DNA of 33,229 nt from Desulfosporosinus sp. OT (GCF_000224515.1 NZ_AGAF01000020.1:1-33229); one strand, 5' to 3'. Numbered from the stretch's first letter, positions 1 through 8,852 are shown. Numbers and translations are program-made. The notes: generated from the letters alone by a model not told the origin.

Positions 1-444
1 AAAGGTAGGGTCGAAAAAAAGATTCTGCAAAGGATTGTCCAGGAACTACTAGAAATGGTTGGCTTAAGCGATTTTGCTAAAGCAACACCGAAACAACTAT
101 CCGGTGGAATGGCTCAAAGGGCAGCTATCGCTCGTGCTCTTGCTGCAAATCCGCAGATTTTGTTACTAGATGAGCCTTTTTCTGCTCTTGATACTCCGAC
201 ACGCTCTAAACTTCAAACCGATTTTCTAAAATTATGGCAATCTACACACAAAACCTGCATCCATGTCACCCATGATATAGATGAAGCCTTGATCCTTGGA
301 CAAAGAATTATGGTCATGCAATCTTCTCCGGGAAGAATCACAGCCATTTTTCCCGTCCCTTTTACATATCCCCGTTGCCCGGATGAACCTGACTTCATTG
401 CTTTGAAAAAGAAACTCCGAGACTTTATTTCTCCAGTCTTCTAG
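1..444 (+). CDS. ABC transporter ATP-binding protein, SsuB/TauB/NrtD-like (5'-truncated by window edge)
   Basis: The frame is open from base 1, so the gene begins outside the window; the first Met at 55 is internal. About 147 C-terminal residues are visible. They contain the ABC signature LSGGMAQRAAIARALA, a Walker B segment (ILLLDEPFSALD) with its catalytic Glu, and the switch His in HVTHDIDEA. The Walker A region lies outside the window. The tail MVMQSSPGRI is typical of ATPases that drive nitrate, sulfonate or taurine uptake, so it should work at the inner face of the membrane with a permease and a substrate-binding protein encoded upstream. The exact substrate cannot be read from this fragment. 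It converges on hydA copy 1, with a shared terminator between them. Confidence 0.88.
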   Translation, partial: KGRVEKKILQRIVQELLEMVGLSDFAKATPKQLSGGMAQRAAIARALAANPQILLLDEPFSALDTPTRSKLQTDFLKLWQSTHKTCIHVTHDIDEALILGQRIMVMQSSPGRITAIFPVPFTYPRCPDEPDFIALKKKLRDFISPVF

Positions 445-473
445 TTATGGACCCTATGTCAAGGACAAGTTAG

Positions 474-545
474 AAAAAAAGCCTAAAATAAGAATACCCT
501 CATGTCCTAAATGTGACGTGAGGGTATTCTTCTAAATTTTTATAG
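474..545. terminator. Bidirectional Rho-independent terminator
   Basis: A perfect 13-bp inverted repeat (490-502 with 519-531) has a 16-nt loop. On the plus strand it is followed by a T-rich stretch at 532-541. On the minus strand it is followed by a T-rich stretch ending in seven Ts (489-474). It lies between the convergent ABC ATPase and hydA copy 1 and can end both transcripts. Confidence 0.8.
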
Positions 546-724
546 GATACTCACCGGTTTTTAAGTAATTGGCATATCGATTTGGTGACAGTTTTTCTGG
601 TCACCATTGGTAACGATCAGGTAATGGTTTTTGCAGAGTCCATAATGCCAGAACTTCTAGCACAACAGATCAATCTGCTCCCTTTTAAAATTTTGAGGTG
701 ATCATCAACATACCTTGATCTAAA
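546..724. other. Intergenic spacer with a short hairpin
   Basis: No coding sequence recognised. A stem of about 9 bp (579-587 with 599-607, core GGTGAC/GTCACC) lies in the 3' flank of hydA copy 1, without a following T-tract. It may be part of the hydA 3' untranslated region. Confidence 0.35.
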
Positions 725-2467
725 CTATATTTTCTTACGTGCCGTATAGCTGGTATGCAGCAATTGATGGGCCTTTTTCCCGTAAGGTTCGCCCAAATAG
801 TCTTTATACAGACTAACTATGGCCAGATTTTCGTGCGACTTACGCAGAGGCTTGGCGCGGTCTTCTCGATAAATAGCAGCAGCGCGGGCTTGCAGAATAT
901 CCATGTTGCCATGGTGATAGGGTTGTCCGCCGCCCCCAATACATCCACCCGGGCAAGCCATAATCTCAATCACATCGTAATTGCTTTCTCCCGCCTTGAT
1001 TTTCTCCAGAACAGTACGGGCATTCCCCAGGCCATGGATGACAGCAATCCGATAATCGCGTCCGGCTATCGGGATGACCGCCTCTTTGATCCCATCCATG
1101 CCCCGTAAAGCCTCAAACTCCACTTTTTCCAAGGTTTCACCGGTTAGCACCTCGTAGGCTGTGCGCAAGGCTGCTTCGAGAACTCCGCCGGTTGCTCCAA
1201 AAATAATAGCTGCACCCGTCGATTCCCCTAAGGGATGGTCAAACTCCTTGTCTTTGAGATGATCAAAATGAATACTGGCTTCTCGAATCATGCGAGCCAG
1301 TTCGCGGGTAGTGATAACGATGTCCACATCCGCAGTTTCTGCACTTTGCGCTAGTTCTGGACGGGCCGCTTCGTATTTTTTGGCCACGCAGGGCATTACG
1401 GAAACAACGGTAATAGACTTAGGATCAATGCCCAACGTTTTTGCGTAATAACTTTTAATCAAGACCCCTAACATCTCATGAGGAGATTTGCAGGTTGAAG
1501 GAATGTCTAAGAGATCCGGAAACTGATGCTCAAAAAATTTGACCCAAGCTGGGCAACAACTCGTGAGCAGTGGCAGACGCCCGCCATGTTGAATGCGGTG
1601 TACGAGCTCTGTTGCCTCTTCCATAATCGTCAGGTCTGCTGCAAAATCTGTATCAAAGACGCGGTCAAATCCCAGTCTTCGTAGAGCACCCACCATTTTG
1701 CCCGTGACAATCGTCCCTGGTTCTAAATCAAATTCCTCTCCCAGAGCGACACGCACAGCCGGGGCTGTTTGGACAACGACAAATTGGTTGGGATCGTTGA
1801 GGGCCTTCCAAACCTTGTCAACCTGATCCAGTTCTGTTAAAGCGCCTGTCGGGCACACCGCGATACACTGTCCACAGAACGTGCAAGAAGTCTCGTGCAG
1901 AGGTAAATCGAAAGCCGTTTTAACCACGGTATTAAATCCACGCCCCACGGCAGAATAGACACCCACAGTCTGTACCTCGTTGCACATAGTTTCACAACGG
2001 CGGCAGCGAATACATTTGTTAGGATCTCGTACAATGGAAAAACTCGATTTATCGATTTCGAACTCAGACTCTTCCCCTTCGTAGGAAATATGACGCACAC
2101 CTAATTCCGAGGCTAACGATTGGAGGTCACAATCTTGGTTCTTTGCACAGGTTAAACAAGATTTCGGGTGATCAGAAAGGAGCAATTCAACCATAGCCCG
2201 TCTAGCTTGGATGGCACGCAAGGAATCAGTTTTAACAACCATACCACTCGCCACTGGAGTTGAACAGGATGAGGCAAGATTACGTCTACCCTCGACTTCA
2301 ACCACACAGACTCGGCAGGAAGCAATGTTATTGTTGTAATGCATTTCATTAAGTTTTAGGTAGCATAGGGTTGGAATATCGATATTAACGGTTCGAGCTG
2401 CGTCTAAGATGGACATCCCCTCCGGCACTTTTAGGGATATGTCGTTGATGGTTAGCTGTATATCCAT
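725..2467 (-). CDS. hydA: [FeFe]-hydrogenase catalytic subunit HydA (copy 1)
   Basis: This is a 580-residue H-cluster hydrogenase of the NADH-linked, trimeric (group A3 type) family. N-terminal 2Fe-2S ligands are C35, C51, C54 and C68. The His-ligated 4Fe-4S site is H100, C104, C107, C113. Two ferredoxin-type clusters use C152/155/158/162 and C195/198/201/205. H-cluster motifs are TSCCPAW (302-308; C303 proton relay, C304 ligand), MPC (C360) and MACPGGCIGGGGQP (C505, C509). All expected ligands are present. It is a cytoplasmic enzyme catalysing H2 oxidation or proton reduction. I chose the ATG at 2467 because an AAGGAGG lies just upstream of it; the longer frame to 2518 would overlap hydB and has no better ribosome site. 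It is the last gene of hydCBA copy 1, with 25 bp between it and hydB. Electron bifurcation with ferredoxin is inferred from the family. Confidence 0.96.
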   Translation of the reverse strand: MDIQLTINDISLKVPEGMSILDAARTVNIDIPTLCYLKLNEMHYNNNIASCRVCVVEVEGRRNLASSCSTPVASGMVVKTDSLRAIQARRAMVELLLSDHPKSCLTCAKNQDCDLQSLASELGVRHISYEGEESEFEIDKSSFSIVRDPNKCIRCRRCETMCNEVQTVGVYSAVGRGFNTVVKTAFDLPLHETSCTFCGQCIAVCPTGALTELDQVDKVWKALNDPNQFVVVQTAPAVRVALGEEFDLEPGTIVTGKMVGALRRLGFDRVFDTDFAADLTIMEEATELVHRIQHGGRLPLLTSCCPAWVKFFEHQFPDLLDIPSTCKSPHEMLGVLIKSYYAKTLGIDPKSITVVSVMPCVAKKYEAARPELAQSAETADVDIVITTRELARMIREASIHFDHLKDKEFDHPLGESTGAAIIFGATGGVLEAALRTAYEVLTGETLEKVEFEALRGMDGIKEAVIPIAGRDYRIAVIHGLGNARTVLEKIKAGESNYDVIEIMACPGGCIGGGGQPYHHGNMDILQARAAAIYREDRAKPLRKSHENLAIVSLYKDYLGEPYGKKAHQLLHTSYTARKKI

Positions 2468-2492
2468 ATGAAATCCTCCTTCAGGGGTACCT

Positions 2493-4379
2493 TTAATGGC
2501 GGATGATGGCACCGACAACTCGGCATTGTTCCATGCATGCCCCGCATTTTAGGCAGCGTTCTTGGTCGATAACGTGGCGCTTCTTAGATGAGCCGGTGAT
2601 GCAGGACATAGGACATTTCTTAACGCAAAGGGTACACCCCACACACTTATCTGTGATTTCATATTTTAGCAAACTCTGACAAACCCCAGCCGGACAGGTT
2701 TTATCGACGATATGAGCAATATACTCATCCCTAAAATACTTTAGGGTGGAAAGGATAGGATTGGGTGCACTTTGCCCAAGCCCGCAAAGAGCTGTGTCCT
2801 TAATGATGTGGCAAAGCTTCTCCAAGTTCTCTAAGTCCTCTAACGTTCCTTTGCCTTCCGTGATCTTGGTCAGGATTTCATAAAGACGCTTGGTTCCAAC
2901 CCGACAAGCTGTGCAGCGGCCACAGGATTCATCCATGGTAAATTCTTGGAAATATTTGGCGATATTAACCATACAATCGTCTTCATCGAGGACAATGAGT
3001 CCTCCAGAGCCCATCATCGAACCGATAGCCGTTAAAGACTCATAATCAATAGGGGAATCTAAATACTTGGTCGGAATACATCCGCCAGAGGGCCCTCCAG
3101 TTTGGGCTGCTTTAAACGTTTTCCGTTGTTTAATTCCCCCGCCAATGTCAAAGATAATTTGCCGTAGAGTTGTCCCCATGGGAACTTCCACAAGCCCTAC
3201 GTTGTTAACTTTTCCAGCTAAGGCAAACACTTTTGTGCCTTTACTTTTTTCTGTGCCTACTGCAGAAAACCAATCCGCTCCCTTTAAAATGATCGCAGGA
3301 ATATTGGCCAATGTTTCGACATTGTTGACACAAGTTGGTTTACCCCATAGCCCCTTTTGGGCTGGAAAGGGAGGTTTGACAGAGGGTTCCCCCCGAGCCC
3401 CCTCAATGGAATGGATCAGAGCTGTCTCTTCACCGCACACAAAGGCCCCTGCTCCGTATTTAAGCTCAATGTTAAAGCAGAAATCACTTCCTAAAATAGC
3501 TTTTCCCAGTAACCCGTATTCCTGAGCTTGCGCAATAGCGATCTGCAATCTGCGAATGGCTGCAGGGTATTCAGCTCGGACATAGATGAATCCCTCGGAA
3601 GCTCCAATCGCCGAACCGGCGATGAGCATGGCCTCTAAAACACTATGGGGGTCACCCTCCAAAACTGAGCGGTCCATGAAAGCACCTGGATCCCCTTCAT
3701 CAGCATTACAAATAATATAGCGTTGATCGGCAGGGCTTTTGCGCGTGAATTCCCATTTTACGCCTGTAGGAAAACCAGCGCCACCACGTCCCCTAAGACC
3801 ACTATCTTTTAAGACATCAATGACCTCAAGGGAGGTCATGCTGAAAAGGACTTTAGCTAAGGCCTGATAGCCGTCAGCGGCAATATATTCTAAAATATTC
3901 TCAGGGGCAATATAGCCGACGTTACGTAAAGCAATGCGAAGTTGACCATCGTAAAAGGGGATGTTGGTAGCAAACCGTTCCTTAGTGATCGGATCCATAT
4001 AGAGAAGGTGTTCCACTTGGTTTCCTTGAATAAAGTGCTCTTCAACAATGGTTGTTACGTCTTCAGAGGAAACCTCACAATAAGTTACATTATCGGGGTA
4101 AATCTCAATCATCGGACCCTTTTCGCAAAAACCAAAACAGCCGGGTTGAAACACCTTAACCTGTTCAGATAATCCTTGCTTGTTCAGTTCCTCTTCAAGA
4201 CGTTCGGCAATTCCGGGACTGCCTGAAGAATGACAACCGGGTCCTCCACAGACCATAACATGCCTTACGAGGCCTTGGGCATTTTTAGTTGAAACCGTAT
4301 CAGTAACGCGTCGAGTTTCAATGAGCTTAAGACTCTGGGCCTTTAAGGCATTCAAGGTATCGGCATTTTTGAGTTTCAT
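2493..4379 (-). CDS. hydB: [FeFe]-hydrogenase NADH/FMN subunit HydB (copy 1)
   Basis: This 628-residue NuoF-like subunit carries FMN and binds NAD(H), passing electrons between the nucleotide and HydA/HydC. An N-terminal thioredoxin-like 2Fe-2S domain has C44, C49, C81 and C85. The NADH-binding loop GRGGAGFP is at 197-204 and the FMN loop CNADEGDPGAF at 224-234. A NuoF-type 4Fe-4S site uses C486, C489, C492 and C532. The C-terminus carries an 8-Fe ferredoxin domain (C579/582/585/589 and C609/612/615/619). Length and domain order match HydB of trimeric bifurcating hydrogenases, not complex I NuoF, which lacks the end domains. The ATG at 4379 is preceded by a purine-rich GGAAGGG about 10 nt upstream. 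It is separated from hydC by 121 bp of repetitive spacer. Confidence 0.95.
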   Translation of the reverse strand: MKLKNADTLNALKAQSLKLIETRRVTDTVSTKNAQGLVRHVMVCGGPGCHSSGSPGIAERLEEELNKQGLSEQVKVFQPGCFGFCEKGPMIEIYPDNVTYCEVSSEDVTTIVEEHFIQGNQVEHLLYMDPITKERFATNIPFYDGQLRIALRNVGYIAPENILEYIAADGYQALAKVLFSMTSLEVIDVLKDSGLRGRGGAGFPTGVKWEFTRKSPADQRYIICNADEGDPGAFMDRSVLEGDPHSVLEAMLIAGSAIGASEGFIYVRAEYPAAIRRLQIAIAQAQEYGLLGKAILGSDFCFNIELKYGAGAFVCGEETALIHSIEGARGEPSVKPPFPAQKGLWGKPTCVNNVETLANIPAIILKGADWFSAVGTEKSKGTKVFALAGKVNNVGLVEVPMGTTLRQIIFDIGGGIKQRKTFKAAQTGGPSGGCIPTKYLDSPIDYESLTAIGSMMGSGGLIVLDEDDCMVNIAKYFQEFTMDESCGRCTACRVGTKRLYEILTKITEGKGTLEDLENLEKLCHIIKDTALCGLGQSAPNPILSTLKYFRDEYIAHIVDKTCPAGVCQSLLKYEITDKCVGCTLCVKKCPMSCITGSSKKRHVIDQERCLKCGACMEQCRVVGAIIRH

Positions 4380-4500
4380 ATGGCTTTTCCCTTCCTTCGG
4401 TGACGCTTCTTATCGTGGTTCGTAGTTCGTGGTTCGAAGTTAAGGTTCTATTATCACACATCATACTTTGTGCTCGAACTTCGCTGTTCGCACATCGCAG
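4380..4500 (-). repeat. Low-complexity spacer between hydC and hydB (copy 1)
   Basis: A 121-bp spacer contains several short copies of the words TTCG, GTTCG and TTCGAAGTT in both orientations. A spacer of similar length and style, but only partly alike in sequence, separates hydC and hydB in copy 2 (19654-19755). These words look like a small repetitive intergenic element that varies quickly. No coding potential is seen. Confidence 0.5.
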
Positions 4501-4989
4501 TTAACCTTCTGGACGGTACTTTGCCAGGACCTCATTAATGTCCTGGGCCTCATTCATGCGTCCATGGACTTTGCCGTCGACGATCATGACAGGGGCGAGG
4601 CCACAGGCTCCAACGCAACGTAAAGTTTCTAAGGTGAAGAGATTATCGGGAGTGGTTTCTCCAGCTTTAATTTTCAGCTGATTTTCAAGTTCTCCTTTTA
4701 ATTTTTCTGCTCCTCGGACAAAACAGGCGGTACCTGTGCATACGTTGACAACATGCTCCCCTCTGGGAATCATGGTGAAAAACGAGTAGAAGCTCACAAC
4801 GCCATAGACAGTGGCTGAAGGGATATCAAGCTTCTGGGCAATATGCCACTGAACACTAGCAGGCAAGTAACCATATATTTCTTGAGCGTAATGCAGGACC
4901 CCAATAAGGTTTTCCTTTTTGTAGGTCAAACTGTCAATATAGCCATCCAATTTTTGGACGAACTGATTGCTCGAAGCTGAGTCACACAT
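4501..4989 (-). CDS. hydC: [FeFe]-hydrogenase 2Fe-2S subunit HydC (copy 1)
   Basis: This 162-residue NuoE-like (24-kDa subunit) protein carries one thioredoxin-fold 2Fe-2S cluster with ligands C84, C89, C125 and C129 (motifs CTGTAC and CVGAC). The N-terminal helical part includes YKKENLIGVLHYAQEIYGYLP, typical of the family. It is the first gene of the hydCBA operon and completes the trimer as an electron-transfer subunit in the cytoplasm. The ATG at 4989 follows an AAAGGAGG site. A second SD-like sequence lies about 40 nt further upstream, as it does in copy 2. Confidence 0.95.
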   Translation of the reverse strand: MCDSASSNQFVQKLDGYIDSLTYKKENLIGVLHYAQEIYGYLPASVQWHIAQKLDIPSATVYGVVSFYSFFTMIPRGEHVVNVCTGTACFVRGAEKLKGELENQLKIKAGETTPDNLFTLETLRCVGACGLAPVMIVDGKVHGRMNEAQDINEVLAKYRPEG

Positions 4990-5320
4990 AGAAATCCTCC
5001 TTTATTCAAAGCATCATATAAGCTACTTTTACACCTCCCTTTTGCATTTTTATAGGAAAGCATTCCCTCCTAGAATGAGTAGAGTACCTAGTGCCATCTA
5101 ACGCTTCGATAACTTCTACCCAATTAAAGATTACCAGTATCTTACTAAACCGTCTATAGTAGATTGATATCGCCTTAATCTATTTACATTATAGTAAATT
5201 CCCCTTCCAGCATGTCTTGCTCTAAGAGATGTTACATTTATTCATCAATCCATTCGGTAAAACCGATTTTCGGATCTCCTTTTGAACACATTTTACCATC
5301 TCGGCAAAAATTTCTACGGA
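4990..5320 (-). promoter_or_regulatory. Leader and putative promoter region of hydCBA copy 1
   Basis: Reading the minus strand, a TATAAT lies at 5193-5188 with a weak -35-like AAGACA at 5218-5213 (19-bp spacing). Just downstream of the -10 is an inverted repeat TAGATT-N11-AATCTA (5160-5182), which could be an operator. The leader would be about 190 nt. Near the start codon are two SD-like sites, 5043-5031 and the one directly before hydC. The promoter call rests on the -10 match only. Confidence 0.35.
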
Positions 5321-5324
5321 ATTA

Positions 5325-5377
5325 AAAAATTGACAGTTATTTTTGTAAAATAGCACAAAAATAAACCGTCAATTTTT
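5325..5377 (-). terminator. Terminator downstream of the GH18/LysM gene
   Basis: Two AT-rich arms of about 22 nt (5325-5346 and 5355-5377) pair with only two irregularities and an 8-nt loop. On the minus strand the stem runs into six Ts. It lies 108 bp after the stop at 5485 and before the hydC leader, so it should insulate hydCBA from upstream transcription. Confidence 0.65.
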
Positions 5378-5484
5378 AAAAATTTTCATGAAGATTCTTT
5401 ATAGAAAAACAATAAGACATACCCACATAACTCTAAACATAATCAACACAACTCAATCCATCTTCAGAATGACAACCTATTAAC

Positions 5485-6825
5485 CTACACGCTGGGCTGA
5501 AACTTTGCCTGAATGACATCATAAAGCTTTGGATCCTCGGCACCGAGATACCAGATAACTATTCCATTAATATCGTACTTGTTTACCAAATCTAAAAGGG
5601 TAGCAAAAGAACTTGCATCTATGAACCAAACTTCATGGACAACTTCGTTTGCGGTATAGGTAAAATGTGTACCTTGTTGAGCATCTTCAATGATTGGAGC
5701 ATTATAACGGCTAGCGGTGGAAATTGCATAATTATAGTTTATTCCTTTGCCCACTTGTCCTTGCTCAAGGGGCCAGTCATAACCATAGGTCGGTACCCCG
5801 AGAACAATTTTGCTTTTTGGGATTGCTAAAACTGCATAGGCCAGCACTTTATCAACCCAATCAGCAGGGGCAATCGAACCAGGTACACCACCAAACCAGT
5901 GAAAGTCATACCCCATTATCCGAACAAAATCTGCTGCTTGGCCGATTCCTATATAATCATGAGCTTCGGAACCACTCCAGTCCCCGACTGGATCCAACTT
6001 GGCATGGACCGTTACGATAAGCTGTTTGCCTATGGCTGCAAGGGCCGCTTTCAACTCATGGAGGAATATCACATATAGCTCTTTATCCCGTACAAATATG
6101 TTTTCATAGTTAATGTCGATGCCGTCATAAAATAATCTGCTTACTAGGCTTACAATATTGTTAATATGTTTCTGCCGAATAATTGGGTCGTTAAGAACAG
6201 CCGAGATTTGTTCGCTGCTAAAAGCGTTTGATATAAGAGGAATCATTTTAATGCCATGTGTTCTGGCAAAGGAAAGAATTGAATTGTCCTCCGCACCGGT
6301 ATACTTTATGATTTCCCCTGTTGTTTTTACTTCGTACCAAAATGGAGACAGGTTGTCAACTATGTCGGGGTGATTTTGCACTGATCGAAAGCCCTGAGTT
6401 TGCAGCCAAGACGGAAGCCATCCTCCGACTGATCTTATAAGTAAAGGCTTTGGCTGAAGTCTTAGAATCAAAATCTGTTGACCAATACTTAGTTTTTGGG
6501 GATCGACTCCGGGGTTTGTGGTCATTAGATTAGCTAAACTTAAGTTGAACTGTAAGGCAATTCTATAGAAGGTATCCCCGGATTGAACTGTGTATCGTTG
6601 GTAGCCTAGATCTTTGCCTTGGAGAGCTTGCCATGTATTAGGTCCAACGATTCCATCAGGCATAAAGCCATTATCCTTTTGAAACTGAATTACGGCCTGC
6701 ATTGTTTTCAAACCAAATATCCCATCTGCCGTTCCAGGATCATAGCCTAATCTTTGTAATATCATCTGAAGTTCTTTTACTTCAGTTTCTCTTGAACCTC
6801 GTCTCAAAGTCGCCAAAGCTGTCAC
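5485..6825 (-). CDS. Peptidoglycan-binding, LysM and GH18 domain protein (spore-lysin/YaaH-like)
   Basis: Numbering from the longest frame (ATG at 6846, 453 residues), domains are a PG_binding_1 repeat at about 12-75 (GYDPGTADGIFG, DGIVGPNTWQAL), a LysM at about 84-130 (YTVQSGDTFYRIA), and a GH18 barrel from about 140 to the end with DGIDINYE at 241-248. E248 is the likely acid/base. No signal peptide or membrane segment is seen. That is normal for SleL/YaaH-type cortex or coat enzymes made in the mother cell, so a role in spore wall hydrolysis or germination is likely but inferred. Start: the ATG at 6846 has no ribosome site, while a GTG at 6825 has AAGGA about 6 nt upstream, so I prefer 6825; a TTG at 6816 is a further option. 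The residue two before the catalytic Glu is Asn rather than the usual Asp. Confidence 0.85.
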   Translation of the reverse strand: MTALATLRRGSRETEVKELQMILQRLGYDPGTADGIFGLKTMQAVIQFQKDNGFMPDGIVGPNTWQALQGKDLGYQRYTVQSGDTFYRIALQFNLSLANLMTTNPGVDPQKLSIGQQILILRLQPKPLLIRSVGGWLPSWLQTQGFRSVQNHPDIVDNLSPFWYEVKTTGEIIKYTGAEDNSILSFARTHGIKMIPLISNAFSSEQISAVLNDPIIRQKHINNIVSLVSRLFYDGIDINYENIFVRDKELYVIFLHELKAALAAIGKQLIVTVHAKLDPVGDWSGSEAHDYIGIGQAADFVRIMGYDFHWFGGVPGSIAPADWVDKVLAYAVLAIPKSKIVLGVPTYGYDWPLEQGQVGKGINYNYAISTASRYNAPIIEDAQQGTHFTYTANEVVHEVWFIDASSFATLLDLVNKYDINGIVIWYLGAEDPKLYDVIQAKFQPSV

Positions 6826-6846
6826 TTCTTTCCTTCTATCTTTCAT

Positions 6847-7101
6847 ACAGTTTAAAAATACCTAACGTTAGATATTCTATGCTCCTAATTATTTGAAGGT
6901 ACTTACTGGACCAAATATTAAGGAGTATAGAATGGGTATAGTTCAAAGTGCCGGTGGGGGAATAGAAAAAGCCTTCCCAACGTATTTTAAATGTAGGAAG
7001 ACGTTTTTTGTTGTTTCTTTGAGAGGAATTTCTACTCATTTATACAAAGTAATGTAACATCTATTATAAAAGTTGTAAATTCTTGCCTGTTCACCATGAG
7101 A
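6847..7101. other. Intergenic region with a terminator-like hairpin
   Basis: No supported gene. An imperfect stem (about 6972-6981 with 6991-7000) is followed by six Ts on the plus strand (7003-7008) and by five Ts on the minus strand. It probably ends minus-strand transcription coming from 7368-8852 and the toxin remnant. Confidence 0.45.
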
Positions 7102-7269
7102 TTACTCTACCAACATTTCCTTGATGGTACATTTCACATTGAGTTTTGCCGCAGCCTCCAGAACTCTGATTTTCTCGCAAAGCCTTGCTTTGTCAACTGT
7201 CCAAATCTGGTCTAATACAATCCACCCATCAACATCACCAACAGTAAGCCTAACACGGGTAGGATATCC
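7102..7269 (-). pseudogene. C-terminal remnant of a PemK/MazF-family toxin
   Basis: A 55-codon frame ends with TAA at 7104-7102 and has an in-frame stop just above it at 7272-7270. No start codon with a ribosome site is present. The translation reads YPTRVRLTVGDVDG, then LDQIWTVDKARL, and ends in IKEMLVE. This matches the end of MazF/PemK mRNA interferases (PTRV, then LDQIRTVDKxRL, then a C-terminal helix). The first half, with the catalytic Arg of the family, is missing, and no antitoxin gene lies upstream. I read this as a decayed toxin-antitoxin locus. The assignment rests on motif recognition by eye. Confidence 0.55.
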
Positions 7270-7367
7270 TTAAATCCTCGAAACGTATCATTTTCTGGAG
7301 ATAGTGATTTTGACATTTGGCGCTAGTATATAGGGGCCTCTGGCATCCTCAAACTCTTAATCAAATT

Positions 7368-8852
7368 TTAACTAATCCAAGTAAAGACATTATATACACC
7401 TGGTAAAGCTACCATCCCATTGAAGGAAGATGGAGACCCACCTACATACTGATCAAATCTGTCTAAACCTTCAATAGAAGCCTTCCAAAGTTCAGCTCCG
7501 GTTTGAACACTTAAAGCTATTAATTGTCCTGTTGGCGATGGTACAAATACTTTATCACCTACTATTGCTGGAATAGGTGTTTTATACTCCGAAGGGATAA
7601 CCTGGGTTGTTATTAGATAAGTCCATAGCACTTTCCCGGAGTTCTTGTCAAAGGCATATAACTTCTGGGACTGATCGATTATATAGACTCTCTCTCTGTC
7701 TACAGCAGGGCTTGCTACTATTGAACTTTCTGTAGATCCTTTCCATAATATAGTCCCATTTAAGGAATTTAATGAATAGAGACTTCCTCTAACTGAGCCT
7801 ACGAAGATTTGCCCATTTAAAACTGGTGAAGTTAGGTTCCCGTCCAAAGGACCAATAGCTGCAATCGTTTCCACAGTAGTTCCTTTATCCTCTAAAATGA
7901 GTAATCTTTCTAACCATGTCTGATAAACCTTATTTCCAGAGACTGCTACAGGACCATTTGATGCAGATGAAGCCCAAAGCAATTGACCGGTTTCTGCATC
8001 GAATGCATGGGTATTATTAGGTGCATTGACGTAGGGACCCGATGCAGGCACATAAACTTTAGCTCCGGATACCGTTACGGAGTAGATTGGTTGAATATCA
8101 GCCTCCCACAGTAACGTTCCTGTATTTCCATTATCTCTAATCGCTCGTAATTTATCTCCCGTACAATAGACAACACCATTTCGGAAAGCTGGAGTTCCAA
8201 GAGCTTGCCCATTTCCAAGTCTCATACTCCATCTAATTTGCCCGGTAGCTCTGTCGATTGCGTAAATCTCAGCAACTGTTACAGTACCAGCTTGCACGTA
8301 AATGCTATCGCTTGTTAATAACGGAGTAAGTTTACCAGGGGTAGTACGAATAGCTTGATAGTTCCGTAAGGGTAAGTTAATATTTGTACTTTCGTAGTGG
8401 GATTGAAGATTATCTTTGCCCAAAGTTAACCATCCTGGTCCAGTTTCCGGTAGCGGTGAAGGTGAAGAGGGAATAGGGGTTACAGGTCCCTGCGCTACTA
8501 CGGAAAGTATAGACCAGGTTTTTGGTCCTACAATACCATCTGCTATTAAACCTTTATCACGTTGAAAGTTTCTTACTGCGATATCTGTTTGTCCTCCGAA
8601 AATTCCATCGATAGGTCCGGGGTTATATCCAAAGCTCAATAATTTTTCTTGTAAATTCATCACCTCAGTTCCCCGATTGCCTCGCTGTAAGGTAGGCATA
8701 GCCACTTGGACCGGAATATTTAGTTTTTGCCCGATAACCAAAACGTTAGGATTGACTAAGTTGTTAGCATCAATTATTGCTTGTATGGAAACGTTGTACC
8801 GTTTGGACAAGACGAATAGAGTGTCACCTGACTGAACTATGTGTACAATCAC
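7368..8852 (-). CDS. LysM, peptidoglycan-binding and PQQ-like beta-propeller protein
   Basis: A protein of 494 residues with three parts: an N-terminal LysM (1-48, IVQSGDTLFVLSKRYNVS), a PG_binding_1 repeat (about 53-115, FGYNPGPIDGIFGGQT and DGIVGPKTW), then a Pro-rich linker and a propeller of PQQ-like blades from about 150 to the end. Blades show the repeated pattern of an aromatic-rich strand followed by D..TG...W (AIDRATGQIRW, AFDAETGQLLW, AFDKNSGKVLW, ALSVQTGAELW). There is no signal peptide; like its neighbour it may be deposited on the spore or exported unusually. The start is a GTG at 8852 with a GGTAGG site upstream. A scaffold or adhesive role is more likely than dehydrogenase activity, because no catalytic or haem motif is seen. 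Function unproven. Confidence 0.82.
   Translation of the reverse strand: MIVHIVQSGDTLFVLSKRYNVSIQAIIDANNLVNPNVLVIGQKLNIPVQVAMPTLQRGNRGTEVMNLQEKLLSFGYNPGPIDGIFGGQTDIAVRNFQRDKGLIADGIVGPKTWSILSVVAQGPVTPIPSSPSPLPETGPGWLTLGKDNLQSHYESTNINLPLRNYQAIRTTPGKLTPLLTSDSIYVQAGTVTVAEIYAIDRATGQIRWSMRLGNGQALGTPAFRNGVVYCTGDKLRAIRDNGNTGTLLWEADIQPIYSVTVSGAKVYVPASGPYVNAPNNTHAFDAETGQLLWASSASNGPVAVSGNKVYQTWLERLLILEDKGTTVETIAAIGPLDGNLTSPVLNGQIFVGSVRGSLYSLNSLNGTILWKGSTESSIVASPAVDRERVYIIDQSQKLYAFDKNSGKVLWTYLITTQVIPSEYKTPIPAIVGDKVFVPSPTGQLIALSVQTGAELWKASIEGLDRFDQYVGGSPSSFNGMVALPGVYNVFTWIS

Noticed and set aside
6836-7039. 67-codon minus-strand frame upstream of the GH18 gene
   Set aside because: It contains a terminator-like hairpin, overlaps the start of the next gene and has no homology.
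7167-7317. Alternative minus-strand frame (starting MSKSLSPEND) resembling part of a TRAP-type permease
   Set aside because: The similarity is a generic hydrophobic stretch. It overlaps the PemK/MazF remnant, whose match is far more specific.
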